From NCBI GenBank assembly GCA_000827495.1, contig KN817583.1, positions 99,763 through 163,762 of the forward strand: 64,000 nucleotides of DNA, written 5' to 3'. Shown here piece after piece: positions 35,210 to 45,502 of the stretch; position 1 is the first letter of the stretch, and every line of letters begins with the position of its first letter. A model generated the notes under the pieces. The model was not told where the DNA came from and did not search any database. It was given only the letters and a program-made list of their open reading frames with translations. The translations under genes were made by a program, and so were the position numbers. This DNA comes from Hypholoma sublateritium FD-334 SS-4 (taxonomy: Eukaryota; Basidiomycota; Agaricomycetes; Agaricales; Strophariaceae).

Positions 35210-35744
35210 AAGTAAAAGCTAGGTGGAGACCCAGAGCAGCGGTGTGGGTCGAGGTGAAGCGCGAGGCTGGATATCCAGGACAAGCGTCCAGCTCACGCGG
35301 GCGCCGTGGTAGCATCATTGAGTTACAGAAGGCCGGCGCAGCACCTGCAAGGGCGACAGAACAGAGGGGGGCTAAGGTTTAACGATAGCGTCGGCGTATG
35401 ACGCGGCCGTCGCTGTGCGCGCAAGCGGGGCACCCCGCAAGGCGCTGGAGGGCGCTACGGGCGCCGCGGGTGCTGGTGGTGCGGCGACCACAACTACGCG
35501 CGCGGCCCTCCGAACGTGTCTGCGGCTGGCTGCGCAGGTGCTGTTGTCGACTGGCGATGGAATTGACCTAGCGGGGAGACCGCGGAGTCTACTCAGTGGG
35601 CGGCAGTGGTTCATTACGGCGGAGGCAGCGAGATGCCCCCTTGCCTGGTACTGTGCGCCGCATCCCTGGCGAGAGGCTGAGTGGGTGGGTGGCGCCGTCG
35701 GGGGGTGGTAACGATAACGCGACGGTAAGGGTAGCGGGGGGGAC

Positions 35745-35836
35745 GTACGTGTAGTCTCGGAAACCCCGCCTCTGAGGGGGAAGGGTCCCGAATCGGGAAG
35801 GGACCCTCAGAGGCTGGGCTTCCGAGACTAACGTAC
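35745..35836. repeat. 92-bp near-perfect hairpin
   Basis: Left arm GTACGTGTAGTCTCGGAAAC, right arm (reverse complement) GTACGTTAGTCTCGGAAGCC. Pairing continues through GCCTCTGAGGG in both arms and then through an inner GGGTCCC/GGGACCC pair around a tiny loop (GAATCGGGAA). Transcribed from either strand it would form a long stem with a few mismatches. Confidence 0.85.
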
Positions 35837-36280
35837 ATGGGCGACGGGCAATGGGACGCATTGTAGGCGGAGAGAAGCGGCGGCAGCGGCGTCTCTCTTG
35901 GGGTCCGTGCGGGCTCGAGTGGGGGAGGATCGCGCTGCTTGGCCTGTTTAGCCTCTCCTCCTCGGACGCCCTCGTCTCTAGAACCTACACGCTGTCCTTG
36001 AAGTTTTCCGTGCCCGCCGTCGTCGTCACACGGTCGTTTTTGCGCTAGCGTTGTCGTTACGGTCATGACCGCGTGTGCGCGAAGTTCGAACGCCACAGTT
36101 GCGGTCGTGACACCAGCCGTCGGACATATTTTCTGTTGAACTTGGCGGGAACTTGGCGGGCCCCTGGATGAAAAGACCCGGAATTGGTGGACGAAGTCTG
36201 ATGCAGAATTTGTTTTCCTGTACTAGTACGGAGTCAAGTCCGAGTTAAATTTTGGTCAAAATAAATTAAAACGGTTTCCA

Positions 36281-36287
36281 TATAAAG
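36281..36287 (+). promoter_or_regulatory. Orphan TATA box
   Basis: CCATATAAAGCCCTCTCC on the plus strand, followed by pyrimidine-rich sequence typical of a fungal transcription start, but no plus-strand coding exon follows before the convergent O-methyltransferase end. Possibly the remains of a lost gene. Confidence 0.3.
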
Positions 36288-36501
36288 CCCTCTCCAGGTC
36301 GACTGCTTTGTATCATCACATCCCATTCCACTCCGACCTCTGAGATATTCAGGACTGGGACTAGAAAACTGCAGAAAGCTGGAAAATATATTCCAGTGAT
36401 AGCAAATAATACAAAAATAATACGCGACCTTTCTTCAAAATATCACTGCGGTAACACTACACAGCTCGTCGCAAAAACATACTCTATGTAGTACGATAAC
36501 A

Positions 36502-38456
36502 TCACTCAAAAACGGGGACCGCTTCTACAGGCTGAAGGAAGCTGTTTGATAATTCACGAGAAACCCTGGTAAGACGCCATCCAGTACTGTCCAGAAGTCG
36601 CTGCAAATGCCTGACGGTTCTTTCTTGGGCATTAAAAGCGAGCATCATCTTATTGAGTGAGGTTAGTAAAAATCGCAGGCGTTTTATGGGGAAGATGACA
36701 CACCGTTAGATCGCCATTGTATCCCATTTCATTTGCTATACCGTAATTGGCCAACAGCGGTTGCGGAGCCTCCTTCGGAACGGCCCCTGGGACCGTTCCT
36801 TTGCCATCGTCGGCGTTCGAGTCGTGGCACGCGAACGGCATAATACTGTCGATAAGAATGAGTTTGGTGTCGCGCTGGGCCACTTCCCTGAGATTAGTGA
36901 GGATCTTGGTAGCGTAGGCATCAGGCCAATCGTGCATAATCTGCTTAAGGAGGAAAACAGAAGCGTTCTTTATCGGCTGCGGCTCGAAGAAATCATGAGC
37001 TTTGAGTAAAATAGTCAGCAATGGAAAATTGATGACATTATCTCAACAACAAACCTTGCAATGTGACGCGCCCAGACTGTATAGCTTGAGGAAGCTTGGT
37101 CTTCCAGAGCTATCGGAATCAAATTTAGACGCTACCAAGATGTATATTGATGTGTACAATTACATACCGCTTTTCCTTCCTCGACCACAGGTGGCAGATC
37201 TTGGACGACTATCTTGATATTAGATGTATTCTGGGCCAGCATCAATGAGGGTGTTCCAACGCCTCCACCAACGTCGACTACAAGGGCGTCTTGCGGCAAG
37301 GACTTCCAGTCGAAGGCTGAAATAAGCCCAGTAAATGTCTCTGACACGAGGATATTTGAAATAAGGCCTACCCTTCAAGATAGAATCAGCTGGCTCTAGT
37401 GCTTCGACTCCCTGCATGGCAGCTCCGAATCGGCGCTGTCGATTTACTTGCTCGGGTTGTGTCAACCATGTCCAGAACGGTCCGTCCCATTCAAATGCTC
37501 GATTGAATGCTGCCTTCGACACCTCACTAGAGTGGGCCGTGTTCGGATCGGACATATTTTCCCATAAGTACGCGCAGGACTTGTTGATTTCATCCAAACT
37601 TTGCAATATTACTTCTTAGCTTGGATCTGTAGAAATGTGTACAGCTGTACTTACTGATGACCTGCAAGAGCAGCGAATCCTGCGGTGTTGACATGCTTCT
37701 CGTCAGGGCTGTGTTATAAAAATACATTAGTAACAATTCTTAAAATGACTATGATTAAGATGACTGATCTAACGTACTTTGCAAGTATATCCTTGACTGA
37801 TTTTCCAGTGTCGAGCAGGGAGGAAATGCGAGTGTTAGCAAATACATCGGGGCTGACCTCCTTGTATACATGGTGGGTTGCCAGATACCTCAGCAAGCGT
37901 GCTGCCGATTGAATTTAGCTTGCGGTGCAAAGTATGATGAGCAGTAGGCTTACCGATTTTATCGCTGCTGATGTTTGCTTTCTTTCCAATTTCATCCACG
38001 TGGACCCCCTTTTTATGATTAGTATCAGTATTACGATTTCAGTCCGCGCACAAATCGAGTAAAAACTGCGAGATCTTACCTTTGGCCCGCCTTCGCGCAG
38101 GATTTCGGTAACATTGCCTTCTAAACAAACACGGAGCGCGGCGCTCTTGAAGTGCTATTATCCATTATACATTAGTAAATATACTGTATTGGACGACGAT
38201 GATTGCAGTGACTAACGCCAGAGACTATAACACATAGCGCGGCTGGTGGTGGGAGAACCATAGCCATAAGCTGGCTGGCGGCAGCAGCGATGACATTCGC
38301 CGCCTCTGCAGCCTCCGGGCTCGCTCTAAACGCCTCGGAGTGCGGCACAAACGGGTCGTCTAAGCTGGGGAATGGGAATGTCTTGGAACACACTTTGTCG
38401 AGGGTGGCCACTGAGCCAGCAATCATGTTGGATAATTCAAGGAGGGTAGAAGTCAT
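36502..38456 (-). CDS. SAM-dependent O-methyltransferase (plant COMT-like)
   Basis: Transfers methyl from S-adenosylmethionine to a hydroxyl of a small aromatic molecule; cytosolic. ATG 38456 (MTSTLLELSNMIAGSVATLD). The N-terminal dimerisation part has EAAEAANVIAAAASQLMAMV, HFKSAALRVCLEGNVTEILR, GVHVDEIGKKANISSDKI and RYLATHHVYKEVSPDVFANT. The catalytic part has LDEINKSCAYLWENMSDP, the SAM motif VVDVGGGVGTPSLML, VVQDLPPVVEEGKA, HDFFEPQPIKNASVFLL and the catalytic-His region KQIMHDWPDAYATKILTNL, then LILIDSIMPF. The last exon (FNAQERTVRHLQRLLDSTGW) ends at TGA 36504-36502. About nine exons, no breaks seen. Two relics of this gene lie at 30960-31676 and 14915-15507. The substrate is unknown; a P450 and a UbiA prenyltransferase are in the same window. 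Confidence 0.88.
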
Positions 38457-40126
38457 TGCGGCAATCCTTTCAATGCTGGTGTAGTTTGGTAGGGTATGGC
38501 TTTAAAGTTCAGAGTGCGATTTCCTGTGGCTTTTATTGTCCAGCTAAGACGTGAGTGCGCAGGAATTAGAATCAGTCATACCAAAGATAAACTAGTGGGG
38601 ATATATTTGAAACCATGATATCTGCCCACAGCTACGGCGCTCAGCAGACAATACATAGAAGCTGAGAAGAATATTTGTTTATTCGCTGATCTCCAAACAG
38701 CATTTGAATACTACTCATTTTGAAAGTTTCCATTCTGATTGATTTTGCGTGATATAAATATTGTTCTTGAATTATCCTATTCATAGGCATCTTCTATTTC
38801 TAATCCGACAAACGATTTATTCTGTTCTGGTTCATCATCCATCATGAACCATGGTGTGCACGATCTAGACGGTCTATGCATGATCCGCGAAGATCATCCT
38901 TACTTATTTTTGGGTGAGTCCTATTAGCGCTCTATTTATAACTCACATGCAAGTCACCATATTCGTACGGTTATGTAAGAGCTAGTGAGTGACAAGCCCT
39001 TGTGTAAGCGATCAAGTGGGCGAGTCGTCACATACTGTGTGTACCATGCTATATGTTCTTTCAGTTCGGCTTGCTTATGGAGTACAGAAGCTAGTAGCTT
39101 GCTAGTAGCAGTGGTCGAAATGGGAAGGTAGAAGGCGACGGCGGCATTAAGAGTCAACCAGGGTGTTAAAAGTACACACTCTGGCCATTGGAATTCATTA
39201 TGTGATTACAGTAAAGAGCCGATGGCATGATTGAAAAATTCCCAAGCGATTCTGAACGCACTCCCTGGCCACGACCGCTGGTGGTGTTCTGGGAGCGGCG
39301 TCGCGAAGTGGCCGGGATGTCGGACCAGGACGGGCCAATTAGACCTTGACCGGAAGTGTCAAGATATTCTGGGTAACCCTAGGTTGGTGGAAGTAGCTGA
39401 TAGAGAACGGTAGTAGGGCACCCTGTTGATGTTGAGAGGTCCCCGTACAAAGAGTAGTCACCAAAACGTTGATGGTCAGTTTGTCAATAGCGACACGGCG
39501 GGGAGCAATAACAGTGTCAAGAGGAATGAGAGGGACTCACGGAATCAGCCCTCTCACTGTTGGTGATGGATCGGAAATACTGGGGCACATGATAGCGGCT
39601 CCGTGAAGGATAAAGTGATGTCGAAAATGAACCCCTCTTCCGTCATTTGTGATCGATGTCTACGGTCTGATTGATATTCAATGAAATCAGATCATCACTG
39701 TAGATCAGGCACCCAGTGGACGCTTTCTTAGTATGGCATCTAGTACTCTATAGATAGAACTTGGATAGAACAGTCGAGGAGCTTCCTCGTTCCTGTCAAC
39801 CAAATATGCAACATCTTAGCCACTTGTGACGCGTGGTGACCAAATCGACTGACATGGTACGGTAATTCCATCAGAATGCAGACAAATGTAGACTTCTGCT
39901 GCAGCATGCACAAAGAATTGCACACCGTGATGATTACATTCATCTTACATCAGGACTAGCAAACAATAACAGTTCCGTTCACTGGATTGAGTGTTTCAAG
40001 AAGCAATCTATATATTCCGGCCTTGTACTTGCTGTTGGATTGTGAATCTGAATTGATATCAGGAAATATATATGCAGAGTCACCCAACTGTCTGCTCACT
40101 GCTCAATCCTCTATTGTTTGCCCATC
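38457..40126. other. Spacer with orphan promoter and first-exon-like sequence
   Basis: Contains a weak TATA-like TTTTATTG (38531-38538; CAATAAAA on the minus strand) about 75 bases upstream of the O-methyltransferase ATG. On the plus strand a TATAAATA box (38753-38760) is followed at 38844 by an ATG frame (MNHGVHDLDGLCMIREDHPY) and a good donor GTGAGT near 38914, with no recognisable second exon. The rest shows nothing. Confidence 0.4.
40064..40074 (+). promoter_or_regulatory. TATA-like box of DUF6533 gene
   Basis: AAATATATATG, 53 bases upstream of the likely ATG at 40127. Confidence 0.4.
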
Positions 40127-42017
40127 ATGGAATCCATTGAGCAACTTGCAAGCGACTTGTATGCCTCTTAGCCACTTCCATACCAGACTAAATGACTACT
40201 CATTCCTCTATCTTGTATCACATAGCCTATCTACAAAGGCAAGTAGTATCAACATGGATGCTCTTGTGAATATCATTGACTGAAGCTCACTTAGTACTAT
40301 TTTGTTGCTTCAAGCACCGTAGTTTTTTATGATTACCTTATAACACTTTCGGATGAAGTAAGTAATATTTTAATCTGCTACCCGCGCTGATGATGCTGAT
40401 CTCAGACCCCAATGCCCCTTCCTATATCTCATTCACAAAAACTATTTGTCAATTTCATATTTTACAGATTCAATATGGATGGTCTGGCTCTTATACCTCA
40501 ATTGGTGTGTAATTTCATTGCATTTACCTATAGTGGTGGGACTCAATCATGTCCGTCGATGTAGTTTTTGTGCTATTTATATTTGTGGGCATTCAATATT
40601 CAATATTCAGTACTATTCAGCTTTCGGCATTCAGCATTTGTGATGATTGAACATAATTGTCTTACTTCTATCTATTTAGAACCGGTACTTTGGCATATGC
40701 TGTGCAATTATTGTTTGGTAAAGATGACTTTATTCCAAGGAATTACTTGACTAATAACAAATCCATTAAAGCATATTTTTCACCGTTGTGGACTTATGAG
40801 GTATGATGCTATGTAATTTATAAATGATATTCACCGGGTCATAGCTGAGTTCACTGCTAGATGTTAGCAACTTTTCACTTGGGGGTTCAATGACTTATTG
40901 ATTCCACAGATGCGGAAGATATGTTGTGTTTGAATGGATTCAAACCATTTTAGTAATACTGCCAGCTGAAACTATCCTGGCGTTAAGGTGATTGATTTCA
41001 TTATCTACACCAATTTGAGCAAGCAAATTGAACTATATTCAAGAATATATGCAATGAGCGGTCGAAGATGGTATTTTATTGCACTGCTTGCCCCAGTCAT
41101 TGCTGTGCAATTTGCACTTGCAATATTTGTGGTTTCACAAAGAGGGAATATTGGTGAATTTATCCAGATACAGTATTGTGCACTCAAAATTTCAACACTA
41201 ATATTGTCTCGGTAGCTCTTCCAACAGTTTATTATGCTCTGGCAGATCCATTTCATGGTATTTTATTGCTCGTTGTTTGAGTGTTAGCTCCAAACACATA
41301 AATTGCTCTCTAGTGTGCATTTTATTTCCGCAACTTTCTATGTGAGCAGAATCTGGTCACCCTTGGAGCTTGCAAAGATATTGATATTCTAGCGACTTCA
41401 AACCAGCGCCAAAGTAGACGAGGCTTTTCTTGCATTAACATTGGCATTTGATTCAATTGTCTTTTTTCTGACCCTGGTTTTATCATTTCTTGGAATCAGA
41501 AAAGCAGGCAGAAGAACACCGATATTAGCAGCCCTTCAATGCGATGGAACGTTGTATTTCTTTGCTATCTTTTCAGGGAATCTACTTTGGTTAATTTTTT
41601 CCTTGCATAATAGGGTAAGTGGCAAGGCATTGAGCCAATATTATGTGATTCATTTTTGAAATTTCCGCCTATAGCCCAGTCTGAAATTCATTCAGGCCAT
41701 GTAAGACTGCATTATACGAACCACCAATGAAAATGCCTAACACAATCTACAAACTGCCTTGTAGCCCTAGTCTGATGTGAGTATTTTATACGGTCTATTG
41801 CCATATGAATACTTGTTGATGCGGCTATAGGTTAACATCTGTCATGATAAATCGGCTCAATTTATCTCTCAAAAAGACTGCATCCAAGCAATTCTCCATC
41901 AATTGGAGCCTGGATATATTTGAACAGAAAGCGAACCTGCAAGCAACGCTAATAGCCTCGAACGATATAGTCGAATTGCAAGTATTGGATACCAGATACC
42001 AACGGGTCAGTTTTTGA
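40127..42017 (+). CDS. DUF6533-domain seven-helix membrane protein
   Basis: Member of the large mushroom family of DUF6533 membrane proteins, function unknown. ATG 40127 (MESIEQLASDL) is the likely start, but the first junctions are unresolved. The DUF6533 signature starts at 40295 as YYFVASSTVVFYDYLITLSD, donor GTAAGT. Later exons give IQYGWSGSYTSIG, NRYFGICCAIIV, and VFEWIQTILVILPAETILAL joined by a GT-AG intron to RIYAMSGRRWYFIALLAPVI and AVQFALAIFVVSQRG. The second half has LALTLAFDSIVFFLTLVLSF, AALQCDGTLYFFAIFSGN and LTSVMINRLNLSLKKTAS, ending TGA 42015-42017. Many small exons in AT-rich DNA. Because the 5' end and some middle joins could not be closed, slight decay cannot be excluded. 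Confidence 0.65.
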
Positions 42018-42667
42018 CCTCCTTACAGCTATGCTTTGGGCAATTTCTGATCATATAACGCCTTGTTCACAGTATCAACGAGTTTACTAAAGCCGCATGT
42101 AGAAACCTGTGCATATACACATACACGCAGGACATGGCAGTATCGCACAGCGGGAGTGAACCAAAGTAGTCCAAAATGCCTTGAAAATACCTTGCCACCG
42201 ACTGTTATATCATTTATGTTTTTGCTATGCCATCTTTGATTAGTGACAAGTTCAGCATTCGTATCGCGACATATGTAGATCTAGTTTTGATATATTTTTG
42301 AAACTCAAAAGCCTGGTGCGAACAGAGGAGCATGTAAATCATTTTGGGCTCGCACGGGCTGATGGTACTCTGCTCTCACGCTTTTTGTTGACAACGTCCA
42401 CCTGCCGCCGCCGCCACGGTTGCGTGCTAACTCACAGTCAATCGGTGTTGAGTGTCGTTGAGTTCAGCTACTTTCAGATTAGCATCCTGAATCAAGTTAT
42501 GTAATGAATGGCTTCCATCGGACGTCAACTGAACACCTTTACCCGAGCTCTACTTATCACCACGTAGCTGCCGATATAAAAGGCTTCTCGAACGTAACCC
42601 CCATTTCCCCTCCCATCCTCGTCGTCTTGTTTCATTTTTTCCCACTCACGACTCTCGAGGACAACAT
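42018..42667. promoter_or_regulatory. Spacer and P450 promoter
   Basis: 3' flank of the DUF6533 gene, then the P450 promoter. A TATAAAAG box lies at 42575-42582, 93 bases before the ATG, and a CT-rich tract at about 42600-42655 probably holds the transcription start. Confidence 0.6.
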
Positions 42668-44886
42668 ATGGTACTGTCGCTAACTGATGCTTGCCTCTTC
42701 GCTGCGTTCTGTGGCCTGGTACGTCAACTCCATCCATCCCAGCGAATACTTGAATTTACGACAAACCTGGCCGTGACAGTTCGTACATGCCTGCTTCAAC
42801 CGGTTTGAAGATGACCACTTCCCGTCACTAAAGGCAGTCTCGCTAGTTATACCTCTTCTTCCAGCATCCTTGTTCTATCCTCATTCCAGATCTGTGTTTC
42901 TGTCTGTGCTTGCTGGGTATATGATATGCTTTGTGACCCTCTTTAGTTCGATTGTTCTTTATCGACTCTCCCCATTTCATCCCCTCGCGAAATATCCCGG
43001 GCCTGCACTGGCAAAACTCAGCAAGCTATGGGGACTATACAAAACGTCTACTGGAAAAACTCACCTTTTATATCTCGAATTACATCGACAATATGGGCCG
43101 ATTGTCCGAACAGGTCAGCCAGTCCCTTCCTCTGTGTCGAATTTGCAGGGGTTGAAAGATCTATCGTAGGACCCAACGAAATGTCAATCTGCGATATTGG
43201 CGTGCTCGAACCAGCGCTTGGGAACAACGGGATGCCCAAAGGACCGAGTATGTCATACACAGTCAAACAAATGGGCCATATATTGATTCAGTTCTTAAAT
43301 GGCAGTGTGGAAAGGTCGAATAAACGCACAGACGGGATCCACCTCACTTGTGAGCGAGCGCAACATGCGGGTGCACCTCGAGAGAAGGAAGCCATGGAAC
43401 AAGGGCTTAAGTTCATCCAGCGTGAGGGAGTATGAACCCATCCTCCGAAACCGCGTTCTTCAATTAGTTGAATCGCTCCAAGAAAAATCAGCGGGAAATC
43501 ACTTCGTTGATCTTGTTGAATGGATATCCATGTTCTCGCAAGTAAACTTCATATAAACAGTATGCCTTATTCAGCTTATGAACGTCCTTAGATACGATTT
43601 CATGGGCGATATGGCGTGGGTGCATTTATGTTGAGGGAACCGTCTTGCAATAACCTCACTACCTCATCTCCCAGGTTTGGCGGGCTGGGATTTGAACTCA
43701 TGCGCGACGGAGATGTGAATGGCCTTTGGGGACTCATGGAACATGGTATTAGGCAAGTCGTCATGAATGTCTTTGTCAATTCTGTTTCTCACTAATACGG
43801 TTGCAGAATTCAGGCTCATACCCAGCACGTTCCATGGGCCACCACGTTTCTACATTCCATAACGGGAATGGGTGCAGCGGCAGCGAAACTTCGAAGTTTC
43901 GTACACTCCGCAGCGCAGAAACGTGCTCGGCGTGGCAGGGGCCCATTTGGCCCAGATTTGAGCTCGTGGCTGGTGAGCACTACACGTACGCAATTATTGT
44001 TCTCTTAAATGATAAATTTCAGTTAGACGAAGCAAACCCTACACCTGATCCTAGGCAATTCAAGAGCTATGCCCGAGAATCACAATTAATCATCGTTGCT
44101 GGATCGGATACTACTGCGGCTGTTATCAGTAGTATCTTCCACCATATCTTAGGAGAGCAAAAGTACTTTGAAAGGTATACCTCTGTTGCACATGCCTGGC
44201 TTTATCAGCTTGACTTATGTATGAGGGTAATAGATTAAGACGAGAAGTCGATTCCTACTTTCCTCTGGACGGAGGGGAGGTACCAGCGGATAATTCGACC
44301 AAGCTTTCCGATATGCCTTTCCTAAACGCCGTTATGTACGTTTTTTCGATGTTATCAAGGCAAATTGCGCACAACTTACAATACGTAAGAAATGAAGCAA
44401 TGCGTATCACACCACCCGTACCGATCGACCTCCAACGAGGTCCCGAGCGTGGATCAGGAGGAAAGATGATTGGTTCCATGTAAGTGAGACTCGGATATAG
44501 CTTACAACCGCCCTAATCAACAGTGGTACAGATTCATACCCGAAGGTACAGGGGTAAATATCCCGCCCTACGTATTCCACAGGGACCCGCGCTATTTTTC
44601 GCCGCATCCAGACCAGTTCTTGCCAGACAGATGGCTGCCCGACACGACAGGACTGTACCATACTCTCCCCGAAGCGTATATCCCATTCTCGTTGGGTCCG
44701 ATGAACTGCCCCGGAAAGGGCTTGGCACTGCTGGAGCTTAGGATGGTGGTGGCCACGCTGGTGCAGCAGTTAGATATGGAGCTCCAGTCAGGATATGATA
44801 CGACGAGCTGGGAGACGAAGTTGGACTGCTATTTTGTGTTCACTCGGGGCACAATTCCCGTCAAGGTGAAGCTTAGAGTGCATTGA
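42668..44886 (+). CDS. Cytochrome P450 monooxygenase
   Basis: Haem-thiolate monooxygenase, anchored in the endoplasmic reticulum. ATG 42668 (MVLSLTDACLFAAFCGL), first intron GTACGTC to GTGACAG, then FVHACFNRFEDDHFPSLKAV. Two hydrophobic N-terminal segments precede the Pro hinge HPLAKYPGPALAKLSKLWG. Further landmarks are ELHRQYGPIVRTGPNEMSI, WNKGLSSSSVREYEPILRNR (helix C region), DFMGDMAFGGLGFELM, the I-helix AGSDTTAAVIS, ExxR in NEAMRITPPVPIDL, GVNIPPYVFHRDPRYFSPHP, QFLPDRW and the haem loop PFSLGPMNCPGKGLALLEL with the ligand Cys. The C-terminal strand TRGTIPVKVKLRVH ends at 44886. Around nine exons, all key residues present, apparently functional. The family number and substrate cannot be given from sequence alone. 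Confidence 0.92.
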
Positions 44887-45502
44887 TATAAAATGTACAC
44901 TCTCGCGGCGGAGGATTAAATTACCGCGTATTTGCCTGCATTAAAAATCTCGCAAAACTTCCGCAAAATAGATTGAAAATAGCACTTCGTTGAAGTAAGG
45001 TGGCAGGAGCACGGGCCGTTCGGACCGACGTTGGTTGAGCAGTCTCTTTCGCAGCTTGGCACTGTCCGAGTCCCTTCCAAGTCCCTCCACAGCTCTACCT
45101 CTTTACCGTCTGCCCATTACCTGACACTCCGAACTCCTGATTTCTGGTCATGAAGAACAAGCCTCACACGTGGTCATGTTATTACGGGAGCGAGTCGTGT
45201 GCACTGTTGATAAGGACATCAACGATGGGTTGTCCAAGGGACGAAATTTGGGCAAATTAGTTTCAAAGGAAACCTCCCCTCTAACTTTGTAGGTTTCGTT
45301 TCGCAGGTTCAAGTTCAATTCTTGTGTGTATAGTTAACGACTCGTCGGCAGAGAGACAGAGACACGTCGATTATGGTAATTAGAAATCACTTCGCTGTAA
45401 ATTATTTCCTCCGTACTCTGAATCCGATAGGTGCGGTAACGCCGAAAATGAAACTAATGGCGCTCTGAGCCTGGTCTACACGTTGTTCATCTTTATCGCG
45501 TT
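44887..45502. other. Spacer, no gene seen
   Basis: 3' flank of the P450 gene and promoter of the following membrane protein gene. No clear TATA box; nothing else recognised. Confidence 0.5.

Larger units (their letters stand above)
35210..36501. other. GC-rich spacer with hairpin and orphan TATA
   Basis: 35270-36070 is very GC-rich with long chance frames on both strands. It contains the hairpin at 35745-35836 and, at 36281-36287, a TATAAAG box on the plus strand that has no gene after it. The 3' flank of the O-methyltransferase lies at the right. Confidence 0.45.

Noticed and set aside
35372..36096. Long frames on both strands around the hairpin
   Set aside because: Same reason; the frames run through the palindrome, which is unlikely for coding sequence.
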